From contig JAMFSJ010000005.1 of the NCBI GenBank assembly GCA_026225255.1, positions 1 to 49,371 on the forward strand: a DNA stretch of 49,371 nt, written 5' to 3'. The first letter of the stretch is position 1. Each line of letters starts with the position of its first letter. Shown piece by piece: positions 1 to 8,861 of this stretch. Position numbers and translations under genes: made by a program. The notes under the pieces were generated by a model, which saw only the letters and a list, made by a program, of their open reading frames with translations, did not search any database and was not told where the DNA came from. This DNA comes from Methylacidimicrobium fagopyrum (GTDB taxonomy: Bacteria; Verrucomicrobiota; Verrucomicrobiia; Limisphaerales; UBA11358).

Positions 1-2165
1 ACCATCAGCGAAACAGCATTGTATTCCTGCTTGCCCTGGTTGCGTCCGAGCGTCGTGAGCATGACGTTTGCGATCTGGTCGGTGCAATGCGTCCAGATGT
101 CGATGATCTTGTTGTAGCGCTCGCCGGGAGTGATGACACCCTTGCGATATTGTTTTTCGACTTCGCGAATCTGTTTGTGCGCGTTTTCGATCTGTTCGTC
201 GCGTTCTTTCGGGACGATCATGTCGTCGATACCGATGGACACGCCGGACTTCGTCGCTTCGCGGAAACCGATTTCTTTCAATTTGTCCAACATGACAACC
301 GTCTTGTCGTGGCCGGCAAATTTGTAACACTTCCAGATCAGATCACCGAGGTCGGATTTCTTCACCGGCTTGTTGTGGTAACCGAGTTCATCCGGCCAGA
401 TTTCGCTGAACAGCACGCGACCGATCGTCGTATCAATGATCTTCTTGTCGGCAATACCAAAAACAGTTTTGCGACCGAAATCAGGATTCAACAAACGGAT
501 ACGATCGTGCGTTTTGAGCGCTTGATCGCTGTAAGCATAAATCGCTTCAACCTTCGAGCCGAAGAGCGGCAATTCATTCAAGTCCGCCGGCAACGCTTTG
601 CGCGGTTCCGCCGTGACGTAATAGCAACCGAGCGTAATATCTTGCGTCGGCGTGATGATCGGCTTGCCGGAGGAAGGCGAGAAGATGTTGTTCGTCGCCA
701 TCATGAGCAAACGAGCTTCCATCTGCGCTTCCACAGAAAGCGGCACGTGAACGGCCATTTGGTCACCGTCGAAGTCAGCGTTATAGGCGGTGCAAACCAG
801 CGGATGAATACGAATCGCTTCGCCTTCGATCAACATCGGTTCGAACGCCTGCACGGACAAACGGTGCAAGGTCGGCGCGCGGTTCAGCAACACCGGATGA
901 CCCTTGGTCACTTCTTCCAAAACGTCCCACACTTCACGCGTCTGACGTTCGATCATTTTCTTCGCGGAACGGACCGTGTGCACATAACCGAGCTCTTTCA
1001 AGCGGCGGATGATGAACGGTTCGAACAAAACGAGCGCCATCTTTTTCGGCAAACCGCACTGGTTCAATTTCAATTCCGGTCCGATCACGATGACGGAACG
1101 GCCTGAATAATCCACGCGCTTACCGAGCAAGTTCTGACGGAAACGACCACCTTTGCCCTTGAGCATGTCGCTCAAAGATTTCAGCGAGCGGTTGCCTGCG
1201 CCGGTGACCGGACGACCGTGACGACCGTTGTCGAACAACGCGTCCACGGCTTCTTGCAACATACGTTTTTCGTTGCGGATAATGACTTCCGGCGTCTTGA
1301 GCTGGAGCAACGTGCGGAGACGATTGTTCCGGTTAATGACGCGACGATACAAATCGTTCAAGTCGGACGTCGCAAAACGACCGCCTTCGAGCGGGACCAA
1401 CGGACGCAAATCCGGCGGAATCACCGGCAGCACCGTAAGAATCATCCATTCCGGACGGCTCTTGGACGAATGCAAACCTTGGAGCAATTTGATGCGCTTA
1501 CCGAGTTTTTTGCGGATCTGTTTACTCTTCGTTTCCGTCATCGCAATCGCGAGTTCGTCGGCCTGTTTGACGAGGTCAACGCGAGCCATGGATTCGCGGA
1601 CCGCTTCTGCGCCCATCTTGGCGAGGAACGCTTCCACACCGTAAGTTTCTTTCGCTTCGCGATATTCGACTTCCGTAAGCAATTGATTTTGCTTGAGCGG
1701 CGTCGTGCCCGGATCGATCACGAGATAATCTTCGTAATAAATCACGCGTTCCAAGTGACGCGCCGTCATGTCGAGCGCGAGACCGATACGTGAAGGCATG
1801 CACTTGAAGAACCAGATATGGCACGTCGGCACGGCCAATTCAATGTGACCCATGCGCTCGCGGCGAACGCGGGACAACGTCACTTCCACGCCGCAACGAT
1901 CGCAGACAATGCCGCGATGTTTGATGCGTTTATACTTGCCGCAGGAACATTCCCAGTCCTTGACGGGACCGAAAATACGTTCGCAGAAAAGACCGCCCTT
2001 TTCCGGCTTAAACGTGCGGTAATTGATAGTTTCCGGGTTCTTAACTTCACCCTTGCTCCAGGAACGGATCGCATCGGGCGATGCGAGCGTGATGCCGACG
2101 TAGTCAACTTGGTTGACTTTATCGAGTCCGAGGATTTCGCGGGCGTTTTCTTTGGCGCTGGTCAT
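1..2165 (-). CDS. rpoC: DNA-directed RNA polymerase subunit beta' (N-terminal half, runs off the window)
   Basis: Largest subunit of RNA polymerase. About 721 codons read without interruption from an ATG at 2163-2165 down to the window edge. Seen in the translation: the N-terminal zinc-binding domain (cysteine pairs CSC and CDRC around residues 60-80), the clamp and rudder regions, and the catalytic Mg-binding motif NADFDGDQM near residues 462-470, preceded by the RAPTLHR segment. Family members are about 1400 residues, so roughly half is missing beyond position 1. The upstream neighbour is a divergent VOC-family gene, whereas in nearly all bacteria rpoB lies immediately upstream of rpoC. The roughly 200 bp between them would have to carry an rpoC promoter; I could not pick one with confidence. 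Confidence 0.98.
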   Translation of the reverse strand, partial: MTSAKENAREILGLDKVNQVDYVGITLASPDAIRSWSKGEVKNPETINYRTFKPEKGGLFCERIFGPVKDWECSCGKYKRIKHRGIVCDRCGVEVTLSRVRRERMGHIELAVPTCHIWFFKCMPSRIGLALDMTARHLERVIYYEDYLVIDPGTTPLKQNQLLTEVEYREAKETYGVEAFLAKMGAEAVRESMARVDLVKQADELAIAMTETKSKQIRKKLGKRIKLLQGLHSSKSRPEWMILTVLPVIPPDLRPLVPLEGGRFATSDLNDLYRRVINRNNRLRTLLQLKTPEVIIRNEKRMLQEAVDALFDNGRHGRPVTGAGNRSLKSLSDMLKGKGGRFRQNLLGKRVDYSGRSVIVIGPELKLNQCGLPKKMALVLFEPFIIRRLKELGYVHTVRSAKKMIERQTREVWDVLEEVTKGHPVLLNRAPTLHRLSVQAFEPMLIEGEAIRIHPLVCTAYNADFDGDQMAVHVPLSVEAQMEARLLMMATNNIFSPSSGKPIITPTQDITLGCYYVTAEPRKALPADLNELPLFGSKVEAIYAYSDQALKTHDRIRLLNPDFGRKTVFGIADKKIIDTTIGRVLFSEIWPDELGYHNKPVKKSDLGDLIWKCYKFAGHDKTVVMLDKLKEIGFREATKSGVSIGIDDMIVPKERDEQIENAHKQIREVEKQYRKGVITPGERYNKIIDIWTHCTDQIANVMLTTLGRNQGKQEYNAVSLM

Positions 2166-2334
2166 AGTTAAATTATAGAAAAAACCGAAGGTTAAAAATA
2201 CACTAGCGGGAAGCAGAGGCAATAAAATTTTGCAAGTTATTTCGGAAAAGGTTTGACGCCGCGCAAAATCTTTGAATTAACGGCCTTTCATGCGGGAAAT
2301 CACGGCTTGAGCGGGAACATTTCCAGCGATTTTG

Positions 2335-2362
2335 TTTTTAATTTTTAATTTTTAATTTTTAA
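2335..2362. repeat. Four perfect tandem copies of a 7-mer (TTTTTAA)
   Basis: The unit TTTTTAA is repeated four times without error and ends 7 bases before the ATG of the VOC-family gene. The stretch is purely A/T and sits where a promoter or translation-initiation region would be. Such a short repeat could vary in copy number by slippage; that is inference only. Confidence 0.8.
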
Positions 2363-2369
2363 TGGGCGG

Positions 2370-2765
2370 ATGAACATTGCCATTGAACACGTCGGTCTGC
2401 CCGCAACGGATTCGGTTGCCTTGAAAAATTGGTATGAAAAAACGCTCGGTGCCCGCGCGATTTGGGACAACGGCCAAGTGCCGCCGACGTATTTGATCGA
2501 GCTGGGATCAGGCGCGTGGTTGGAAATTTATCCGGCGAACGAATCAGCGAACCCGGGGCGCGCGGATAATAAATGCGTCGGTTTCCGGCATCTCGCCTTG
2601 CGCGTGGACTCATTGACGACCACGAAAGCGGAATTGGAAAAACGCGGCGTGACCTTTACGGAGCCGGTTCGGCCGGCGGCGGGCGCCGGCAGCGTTTTAT
2701 TTTTTGCGGATGCGGAAGGAAATTTATTGCATCTGGTCGAACGTCCGAGCGGTTGGAAACCGTGA
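2370..2765 (+). CDS. VOC superfamily (glyoxalase/dioxygenase-like) protein
   Basis: A 131-residue cytosolic protein of the vicinal oxygen chelate fold. Two beta-alpha-beta-beta-beta modules are recognisable. The four expected metal-ligand positions can be read as His7 (EHVGL), Glu52 (LEIY), His74 (FRHLAL) and Glu124 (HLVER), the glyoxalase-I-like pattern. The ending (DAEGNLLHLVER) is typical of the family. It stands alone between rpoC and the Usp/MntH operon, so context gives no substrate. Candidates are lactoylglutathione lyase, methylmalonyl-CoA epimerase-like or a resistance/dioxygenase member; the sequence does not decide. The start codon follows the 7-mer repeat; no strong Shine-Dalgarno is visible. 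Confidence 0.85.
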   Translation: MNIAIEHVGLPATDSVALKNWYEKTLGARAIWDNGQVPPTYLIELGSGAWLEIYPANESANPGRADNKCVGFRHLALRVDSLTTTKAELEKRGVTFTEPVRPAAGAGSVLFFADAEGNLLHLVERPSGWKP

Positions 2766-2831
2766 TTTTTGGCCCAGCGCATTTCAAAATGGGTCGGTCT
2801 GAGCGGCGGCTTTGCCCGACCTTTGATCGGC

Positions 2832-3260
2832 TTATTTCTTCTTCGCGCGGATGACGAGGAGCGGAATAAACGTGTTATGCCGCACTTCCGTAATCGTGCT
2901 GCCGTGAACCAGATCGCCGAGAAAACGATGTCCGTGCCCGGCCATCGCGATTAAATCGCACGATTCCGCTTCGGCTATTTTTAAGATCTCCGCCGGTGGA
3001 CTGCCCATCGCCAACTTCGTTTCGACGGTTAATTTTTTTGCGCGCAAGAGTTCAGCAGTTTTTTCGAGATAGTCGCGATCGGCTTTAATCTCTTCGGATT
3101 CGGCCAGTTTCAATTGCGCGAACTGGCGCGCGGCAAAACCATCGGCGACGTGCAGTAAAATAATTTTCGAACCAAAATGCGCCGCCAGCTCGGCCACATG
3201 CGACAGAATGGTTTCATCCGCCGGGCTGTTATCGAGCGTGAGGAGAATTTTTTTATACAT
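2832..3260 (-). CDS. Universal stress protein (UspA family)
   Basis: A single-domain Usp of 142 residues. It starts with the typical strand MYKKILLTLDNS, has the internal strand IILLHVADG, and ends with the nucleotide-binding region AGHGHRFLGDLVHGST and LLVIRAKKK. Compared with the ATP-binding motif G-x2-G-x9-G-S/T, the first glycine is Ala while the second Gly and the Gly-Ser are kept, so ATP binding is plausible but not certain. It lies 9 bp downstream of mntH on the same strand and is probably co-transcribed with it. Usp domains next to transporters are often regulatory partners; that role here is inference. Confidence 0.92.
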   Translation of the reverse strand: MYKKILLTLDNSPADETILSHVAELAAHFGSKIILLHVADGFAARQFAQLKLAESEEIKADRDYLEKTAELLRAKKLTVETKLAMGSPPAEILKIAEAESCDLIAMAGHGHRFLGDLVHGSTITEVRHNTFIPLLVIRAKKK

Positions 3261-3269
3261 AAAAAATTT

Positions 3270-4676
3270 CTACTGCGTCGGCATCGTCAAGCCGAGATGA
3301 CCGTAAAACACTTTCAAAACCGATACTGGCATTAACGTATCAAAAAGTAATTTCACGTTGAGGACAATGATAATTGCCGCAATCGTCCAGCCGAGGATTT
3401 TAATCCAGAGCGGATTGGCGAATTCGCCCATCGTCACTTTTTCACCGGTGAAACGCAGTAGCGGCCAGATGGCGAAACCCAGTTGCATGGACAACACGAC
3501 TTGGCTAGCGACGAGTAATTGCGTGGTTTTACTTTCGCCAAAATAACCGATAACGATGACGGCAGGAATGATGGCGAGGGCGCGCGTGATCAATCGCCGC
3601 AACCACGGGCGCAGACGGATATTGATGAATCCTTCCATGACGATCTGGCCGGCAAGCGTGCCCGTGAGCGTGGAATTTTGACCGGAAGCGAGCAGCGCGA
3701 CGGCGAACAAAATGCTCGCGCCGGTCACGCCCAAGGCGCCGGGCAATAATTTGTAAGCGTCTTGAATTTCCGCCACGTCTTGATGGCCGGACCAATGAAA
3801 CGCCGCCGCTGCGAGAATGAGAATCGCCGCGTTAATGAACAGCGCAAACATCAGCGCGACGGTGGAATCAATCGTCGCGAATTTGAGCGCTTCGCGTTTG
3901 CCGCCGGGCGTTTGTTCGTATTTGCGCGTTTGCACGATGGACGAGTGGAGATACAAATTATGCGGCATAACGGTCGCGCCGATGATGCCGATGCTAACGT
4001 AGAGCATGTCTTGGTTATGCAAAATTTCCGGGCTGGGCACAAAGCCCAGCAGCATGCCGACGAAGCCGGGTTTCGACCAAATAATTTCCGCCGCGAAACA
4101 CGCCCCAATGGTGGCAATCAAGGTGATGACGAGCGCTTCGATGTAACGAAAGCCTTTATTTTGCAAATATAAAACCGCGAGCACGTCGAGTGCGGTGATG
4201 ACGCAACCCCAGACGAGCGGGAGGCCGAAGAGTAATTGCAACGCGATGGCGGAACCGACGACTTCCGCCAAATCACACGCGGCGATGGCGATTTCGCAAA
4301 TGATCCAGAGGAACCAAACGGTGGGCGTGGAATAATGATCGCGGCAGGCTTGCGCGAGGTCGCGGCCCGTGGCGATGCCGAGTTTGGCGGATAAATGCTG
4401 GAGCAAAATCGCCATGAAATTGGAGATGAGAATGACGGAGAGCAGCGTGTAGCCAAATTGCGCGCCGCCTTGCAGATCAGTCGCCCAATTGCCCGGATCC
4501 ATGTAGCCGACGGCCACGAGAAAACCGGGGCCGGAGAACGCGAGGAGTTTACGCCAAAACGAAGCGTTGGTGGGCACGAGGACACTGCGGTGAACTTCGG
4601 GCAGCGAAACTTGGCCGGCATTTTTTCGCCCGGCGGAATCAGCCTGGGGATCATTCGTTGGATCCGGTGGAGTCAT
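3270..4676 (-). CDS. mntH: Nramp-family divalent metal (Mn2+) transporter
   Basis: Inner-membrane, proton-coupled Mn2+/Fe2+ importer of 468 residues with about 11 hydrophobic segments. The Nramp metal-binding signatures are present: DPGN in TM1 (residues 60-63) and the [10 protein letters not shown] segment of TM6. Length fits the family, with a hydrophilic N-terminal tail of about 40 residues. It is the middle gene of a minus-strand trio: 3 bp separate it from the upstream outer-membrane protein gene and 9 bp from the downstream Usp gene. An MntR-type regulator is encoded about 1.5 kb away, and two similar dyads lie ahead of the operon, so Mn-dependent repression is the likely control. Confidence 0.95.
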   Translation of the reverse strand: MTPPDPTNDPQADSAGRKNAGQVSLPEVHRSVLVPTNASFWRKLLAFSGPGFLVAVGYMDPGNWATDLQGGAQFGYTLLSVILISNFMAILLQHLSAKLGIATGRDLAQACRDHYSTPTVWFLWIICEIAIAACDLAEVVGSAIALQLLFGLPLVWGCVITALDVLAVLYLQNKGFRYIEALVITLIATIGACFAAEIIWSKPGFVGMLLGFVPSPEILHNQDMLYVSIGIIGATVMPHNLYLHSSIVQTRKYEQTPGGKREALKFATIDSTVALMFALFINAAILILAAAAFHWSGHQDVAEIQDAYKLLPGALGVTGASILFAVALLASGQNSTLTGTLAGQIVMEGFINIRLRPWLRRLITRALAIIPAVIVIGYFGESKTTQLLVASQVVLSMQLGFAIWPLLRFTGEKVTMGEFANPLWIKILGWTIAAIIIVLNVKLLFDTLMPVSVLKVFYGHLGLTMPTQ

Positions 4677-4679
4677 AAA

Positions 4680-5549
4680 TCAAAATCTCCAAGTGATACC
4701 GGCGAACGGATTGAAATCATCGGCCGCATGGGTGACGCCGAAATTGCAGCCGCCGTCGAATTGAAGATTTTTCGTCAGTAAATATTCCAGTCCGAAATCC
4801 ACGGTGCCAATCCACGCCGCATGACTTTCCGTGCTGAAATCGCTGAACCATTCCACGTAGCCGCTCAATTTGCCGATGAGGTGATGGTCGAGGCTGGCGG
4901 AAGCGATGACGTCTTCGTGATAATTATCGCCGGCCTCATTTTTTCTGAAACTGACGGCGGTTTCCAAGCTCAGGTCAAAACCGTGCGGCAAGCTCACCGC
5001 CAACGGTAAAATCAAGCCGCCTTCGACGGCGTTATTTCCGAGCGCATCCGTGCTGGTGGGAAATTTGGCGTAGGGCAACAGCGCAAAGGCGGTGGTGCCG
5101 CCCTCGTTGCCCCACAAGTTGATTTTCAACCGCGTGGTCAGATCGCCCCAACCGGACTGAGTCGCTTTGCCGGAACTCCCTTGCGTTTCCACATTGAGGT
5201 AACTGTCATAGACCAGTTGCAAATCAACATTGTTGAACAATCCGGCTTTGAGATTGAAATCGCCGACTTGCCAAGCCCGCGTGCGCGTGCCGCCAGAAGT
5301 GTCGTAAGTGAAATTCGCAAAATCAGCTTCCACTTGGAAATGCCCGGCATCCACGGTGTAAGGCGCCTCGGTCTTGTCCGGCCGATCCGGACTCAAGTCG
5401 CGCAGGAGATTTTTCGGCACCGGATTGAAAAGGTTGTAAGCGCTTTTATCGGGCGAAAGCGTATTGGTTTCCTGCGCTAATACCTTCATTGCCGCCAGCC
5501 AAACCAACGCGGCGGCGGCCATCCGGCTGACTAGGTAAGATTTCATCAT
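4680..5549 (-). CDS. Outer-membrane transporter-like protein (Phenol_MetA_deg-type beta-barrel), first gene of the mntH operon
   Basis: A 289-residue protein with an N-terminal signal peptide (hydrophobic stretch to about residue 25, VLAQ/ET cleavage likely). It carries the hallmark start of the Phenol_MetA_deg family (LSPDRPDKTEAPYTVDAGHF) and alternating amphipathic strands to a C-terminal aromatic residue (ITWRF), as expected for an outer-membrane barrel. The family is usually annotated only as 'transporter'. As first gene of an operon with mntH (3 bp gap) it could admit Mn2+ across the outer membrane; that role is inference from position. Two ATG codons lie in tandem at the start (5549 and 5546). 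Confidence 0.8.
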   Translation of the reverse strand: MMKSYLVSRMAAAALVWLAAMKVLAQETNTLSPDKSAYNLFNPVPKNLLRDLSPDRPDKTEAPYTVDAGHFQVEADFANFTYDTSGGTRTRAWQVGDFNLKAGLFNNVDLQLVYDSYLNVETQGSSGKATQSGWGDLTTRLKINLWGNEGGTTAFALLPYAKFPTSTDALGNNAVEGGLILPLAVSLPHGFDLSLETAVSFRKNEAGDNYHEDVIASASLDHHLIGKLSGYVEWFSDFSTESHAAWIGTVDFGLEYLLTKNLQFDGGCNFGVTHAADDFNPFAGITWRF

Positions 5550-5557
5550 TTAAATTA

Positions 5558-5618
5558 TGTAGCGAGTGATACAATTGAAGCGCCGCCGCGTCAACCCCAA
5601 AATGTAGCATAGGTTACA
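5558..5618 (-). promoter_or_regulatory. Two TGTA-N8-TACA dyads upstream of the mntH operon (candidate MntR operators)
   Basis: Two 16-bp elements of the same form, TGTAGCGAGTGATACA at 5558-5573 and TGTAGCATAGGTTACA at 5603-5618, start 45 bp apart between the mntH operon start and infA. They share TGTAGC at the left and TACA at the right. The spacing and placement suit a dimeric repressor, and an MntR homologue is encoded nearby. Assignment to MntR is inference. Confidence 0.5.
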
Positions 5619-5684
5619 AAATAAACCCGAAGCTAAAAACCGCGACGGCCCGGGGAGGAAAACGGATCAAGCCGGAAAATAATT

Positions 5685-5948
5685 ATGAATACCCGTTGCC
5701 ATCAAGCGAAAACAAGTCATTATGGACGACTTATTAAAGAAGAACACATAGAAGTAGAAGGCCGCGTGCAAACGGTGTTGCCAGGAACGATGTTCCGCGT
5801 GGAATTGGACAATCGCCATCTCGTGCTCGCCACGATTTGCGGCAAGATGCGCAAACGCTGGGTGCGATTGACAGTGGGCGACCGCGTCAAGATGGAGATG
5901 TCGCCGTATGATTTGAATAAGGCGCGGATTACCTGGCGGTTGAAATAA
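5685..5948 (+). CDS. infA: Translation initiation factor IF-1
   Basis: OB-fold factor that binds the 30S A site during initiation. The core matches IF-1 closely: [55 protein letters not shown]-1 is normally about 72 residues starting just before this core. Here the first in-frame ATG (5685) adds an unusual 16-residue N-terminal piece that does not look like IF-1. An in-frame ATT at 5733 preceded by GGACGA would give a 71-residue protein, so either a tail or a rare AUU start is possible. It is isolated from ribosomal protein genes, lying between the mntH operon and mntR. Confidence 0.93.
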   Translation: MNTRCHQAKTSHYGRLIKEEHIEVEGRVQTVLPGTMFRVELDNRHLVLATICGKMRKRWVRLTVGDRVKMEMSPYDLNKARITWRLK

Positions 5949-5958
5949 TGTGAGGAGC

Positions 5959-6086
5959 GACGGCCACGGGGCCGTCCGCGCTGGGTTGCGGCGCAACGGA
6001 TGGGCAAAGATTCAGGCAACCACCTTCGGTTCCGTCGCCTGACACAGCGCTCGGCGACGTGGAACATCGCAACGCGATGTCCGCAC
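5959..6086. repeat. Dispersed palindromic element, copy A (hairpin-rich, between infA and mntR)
   Basis: This stretch aligns strongly with 44551-44684. Shared blocks in the same order and orientation are GGGTTGCGGCGCAAC (from 5984), TTCCGTCGCCTGAC, GCGCTC-GCGACG and ACATCGCA-CGCGATGTCC. Several blocks are hairpins: GTTGC-GGC-GCAAC and ACATCGC-AAC-GCGATGT. The outer left part (5959-5983) is more diverged. It looks like a non-autonomous mobile or REP-like element. It lies inside an upstream in-frame extension of the mntR reading frame, which argues against that longer start. Confidence 0.75.
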
Positions 6087-6146
6087 CTTCGTTTTACTAA
6101 AAAATTCTCGACTCCGAAATCGCCGTGGGTTTCACTGCTGAAAACT

Positions 6147-6608
6147 GTGCCACGTTCTACCAAAAAGAAATCGATTCCCGTTCGCGCCGCCCTGGTGCGT
6201 TCACCCGCGCAGCAAGCGGAAAATTTTCGCCGTTCGCGTCGGGATCGCTCGCTGGAAACAGCGCAAGATTACGTTGAAGCCATTGCCGATTTAACGTTGG
6301 CGCGCGGTGAGGCGCGCGTGGTGGATTTAGCGCGGCAACTCGGCGTGACCCATGTCACGGTGAACCGCACGTTGGCGCGGTTGCAGAAAAGTGGCTTCGT
6401 GAAAACGGAACCGTATCGCGCCATTTTTCTGACGGAGGCGGGTGATACGTTGGCGGCGGAATGTAAGCGGCGACATGAAACCGTGGTTTCGTTTTTGCGT
6501 TCGCTCGGCATTTCGGAACGCGTGGCAGAATTGGACGCGGAAGGCATCGAACATCATGTCAGTCCGGAAACGTTGGCGGCGTTTGAGCGGCGTTTAAAAA
6601 AATCCTGA
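6147..6608 (+). CDS. mntR: Manganese-dependent transcriptional regulator, MntR/DtxR family
   Basis: Winged-helix metalloregulator of 153 residues. The GTG start at 6147 is chosen because it gives the family length; an ATG at 6000 would add a repeat-derived segment. The helix-turn-helix is around residues 55-85 (VVDLARQLGVTHVTVNRTL). Aligned to Bacillus subtilis MntR, all six Mn ligands are kept with exact spacing: Asp41, Glu44, His110, Glu132, Glu135 and His136 (D8, E11, H77, E99, E102, H103). Expected to repress mntH when Mn is plentiful; the candidate operators lie at 5558-5618. The stop overlaps the start of the DUF971 gene. Confidence 0.92.
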   Translation: MPRSTKKKSIPVRAALVRSPAQQAENFRRSRRDRSLETAQDYVEAIADLTLARGEARVVDLARQLGVTHVTVNRTLARLQKSGFVKTEPYRAIFLTEAGDTLAAECKRRHETVVSFLRSLGISERVAELDAEGIEHHVSPETLAAFERRLKKS

Positions 6609-6898
6609 TGCGTCCGCTCGATCTTCAGCGCATCGGCAACGAACTCGCCATCAAATGGGACGATGGCGGCGAACAATTTATTTCGCTGGAACAGTTGCGT
6701 CGTGCTTGTCCGTGTGCGGGTTGCAAGGGCGAGGTGGACATCATGGGCAATCTTTACAAAAACCCCGAACAACCGCTGACGGCAAAGGCCTTTGAATTGG
6801 TGAAGTTGCACTGGGTGGGCGGTTACGCGCTGCAGCCGGTCTGGGCGGATGGCCACGCGACCGGGCTATTTTCGTTTGAGTATTTGAAGCGGGTGTGA
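6608..6898 (+). CDS. DUF971 domain protein
   Basis: A 96-residue protein matching the DUF971 / gamma-butyrobetaine-hydroxylase N-terminal-like family. Seen are the LAIKWDDG start, the CPCAGC cysteine motif around residues 34-39, and the GGYALQPVWADGHATGLFSF ending. The family is a small zinc or Fe-S associated domain of unclear function. Its ATG shares a base with the TGA of mntR (TGATG), so the two are probably translationally coupled. Confidence 0.85.
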   Translation: MRPLDLQRIGNELAIKWDDGGEQFISLEQLRRACPCAGCKGEVDIMGNLYKNPEQPLTAKAFELVKLHWVGGYALQPVWADGHATGLFSFEYLKRV

Positions 6899-7034
6899 GG
6901 GTGGAAGTTGAGCGTTGGGGAGTTGATGGTTGATAGTTTATGGTTGAAAGTTGAAACAGCGGCAGAAGGGCTATGTTGCAGGCGATGTTTTCGCTTTTTC
7001 GCCTTGCGCTTTTTCTAATTTTTGTTCCAAAAAA

Positions 7035-7062
7035 AACGGCGCGTCTTGGGAGACGCGCCGTT
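7035..7062 (-). terminator. Intrinsic terminator of the pil operon
   Basis: Perfect 12-bp stem AACGGCGCGTCT / AGACGCGCCGTT with a TGGG loop, about 20 bp after the secretin stop. Read on the minus strand it is followed by a run of T. The plus-strand side is also T-rich, so it may serve both directions for the convergent DUF971 gene. Confidence 0.85.
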
Positions 7063-7080
7063 GTTATTTTTAGAACCAAC

Positions 7081-8796
7081 TTATTGGACGGAGGGTTCGT
7101 CAATGATGGCTTGCGCCGGATCAGTTTTTTTAGGATCGCTCCAATTATACGGACGGGTTCCGTCCCAGAGCGAATTCGGATCCAACATCGTTTCGCGCTT
7201 GGTCGGTTTCGTATTGAGAAACTGGCTGTCGGTGGCTTGGAAATTGTCGTCTTTGACAATGGTCGGCGTGATAAAGATCAAGAGATTGTCTTTGGTGGTG
7301 GTTTTGTTTTCGCTGCGGAAGAGGTAGCCCAAATAGGGGATATCGCCAAGCAACGGCACTTTGGTGCTAGTGGATTGCGGATTATCTTGAACCAATCCAC
7401 CCATGACCAAGGTGTGGGCGTTGGGCACGAGGACTCGGGTGTCGAACGTGCGGAAATCAAAGATATCCGCTTGGTAGGTTTGGCCATTGACGGTTTGGCT
7501 GGCAAGGCCGCCGTAACTGGAGACTTGCGGGCTGACCTTGAGCCAGATGCGGTCGTTCGCTGAAATTCGCGGCGTAACATTCAAAACCGTGCCGACGTTC
7601 GTGTAGGAAACTTGGGAACCACCAGCGGTGTTAGCGGTGCCAGCGGTGACGCTAAATACCGGGTAGCCACGGGTCACAGAAATCTGCGCTTGTTCGTTAT
7701 CCAAGGTCACCACGCGCGGGGTAGAAACAATTTGGGCATCCGAGGATGAATTCAAGAAAGAAACCACCGCACTCAAACCGTCGGCATCAAGAAAGGCAGT
7801 CGTCGGATTCAAACCTTTGGCCGTATCCAACAACAAACTGGGACTGGCTAAAAGCTGGGGCGGGCCGTAGGTGTATACGGCTGGACTGGCTCCTGTGGTT
7901 GCAGTAGCGGCCGTGGGCGGCGTGTAAGTTGTTGAATAACGTCCGGCCTGATTGACGTTATTTCCGAACGCCACATGTTGCGCCTGGAGTGTGCTGGTCC
8001 AATCCACGCCTTTGGTCGAGGTCGGGTTACTGGAAATTTCCACCAACTTGGTTTCGATCAATACCTGTCGTGTCGGCGTGTCGAGTTGATTCGCCAGAAC
8101 ATCCACGGCCTGCTGTTCGGGGTCGGTGGCCACGATGACCAACTGGCTCGTGCGGTTATCCGCGATGACTTTGCTGCGTTTATCAGTGAAGGTGGATTGC
8201 ACGGCGTCGATCATGTTGGAAACGCTGGAGTATTTTAATTGCAAAACGCGGGTGATGAGCTGGGGCAACGCCGCCGGGTCTTTCATGGTGATGCGGGCGA
8301 TGCCGGTGCCTTTATCATGGATCATCTGCAATCCATAATTGTCCAGCAAGGCGAGCAGCGCATTTTCCGCCGTGATATTTTCCCAACGGATGGACAGCAC
8401 GGGTTCGGTTTTAACTTGGCCGCTGGCATCGGGTTGGCCGAAATTAATTTTCGGGTCGAGCATATAATTAATACCTGCCTGCCGCGCCAAATTTTCAACG
8501 GCGGTGGTGAGCGGCACATCCGAGAATTGAATCAAGGGAATATCCGCGTTGGTGGCCGGCGCTGTGGGCGCGGGCACCAGTGCATTCGTCGCCAGTGTCG
8601 GCGCACTATTCGTCAGCGCGACGACCACGGGCGCGTTACTGCTCGTGGCGGTGATGGTGGCAGTGACGGTGGTGGTGATGCTCGGGGCGTTGGTGGATTG
8701 AACCGCCACACTGCCGGTGGGAGCGTTGGTCTGCGCCGGCGCAGCCACTACACCCGCCAATCCGGCGAGCACGATGAGGTAGGCTATTTTTTTCAT
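7081..8796 (-). CDS. Secretin (PilQ/GspD-like outer-membrane pore)
   Basis: Outer-membrane secretin of about 571 residues. The ATG at 8796 (MKKIAYLIVLAGLAGVV, a signal peptide) is preferred to one 45 bp upstream. Order of domains: signal peptide; a Thr/Ala/Asn-rich linker to about residue 80; an STN/N0 domain (IPLIQFSDVPLTTAVENLA); an N1 domain (LITRVLQLKYSSVSNMID); then the secretin domain (VSTPRVVTLDNEQAQI, LVMGGLVQDN, VPLLGDIPYLGYLFR). A tail of about 55 residues follows. It is the last gene of the pilM-N-O-P operon, so it forms the outer-membrane gate of the pilus or secretion machine. Whether the machine is a type IV pilus or type II-like cannot be told without ATPase and pilin genes. 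Confidence 0.93.
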   Translation of the reverse strand: MKKIAYLIVLAGLAGVVAAPAQTNAPTGSVAVQSTNAPSITTTVTATITATSSNAPVVVALTNSAPTLATNALVPAPTAPATNADIPLIQFSDVPLTTAVENLARQAGINYMLDPKINFGQPDASGQVKTEPVLSIRWENITAENALLALLDNYGLQMIHDKGTGIARITMKDPAALPQLITRVLQLKYSSVSNMIDAVQSTFTDKRSKVIADNRTSQLVIVATDPEQQAVDVLANQLDTPTRQVLIETKLVEISSNPTSTKGVDWTSTLQAQHVAFGNNVNQAGRYSTTYTPPTAATATTGASPAVYTYGPPQLLASPSLLLDTAKGLNPTTAFLDADGLSAVVSFLNSSSDAQIVSTPRVVTLDNEQAQISVTRGYPVFSVTAGTANTAGGSQVSYTNVGTVLNVTPRISANDRIWLKVSPQVSSYGGLASQTVNGQTYQADIFDFRTFDTRVLVPNAHTLVMGGLVQDNPQSTSTKVPLLGDIPYLGYLFRSENKTTTKDNLLIFITPTIVKDDNFQATDSQFLNTKPTKRETMLDPNSLWDGTRPYNWSDPKKTDPAQAIIDEPSVQ

Positions 8797-8861
8797 AGGA
8801 TAAGGTTGTTGGTTTGGGTTGCGTTTGAGTGAGGCGAACATTTTTAAGTGGTGGCTAATGA

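Noticed and set aside
87..1106. Long plus-strand open frame opposite rpoC
   Set aside because: It is the antisense shadow of rpoC, whose catalytic motif and zinc domain are intact on the minus strand.
6000..6146. Upstream extension of mntR from an ATG at 6000
   Set aside because: The added 49 residues are encoded by a dispersed repeat, and the GTG at 6147 gives the normal MntR length.
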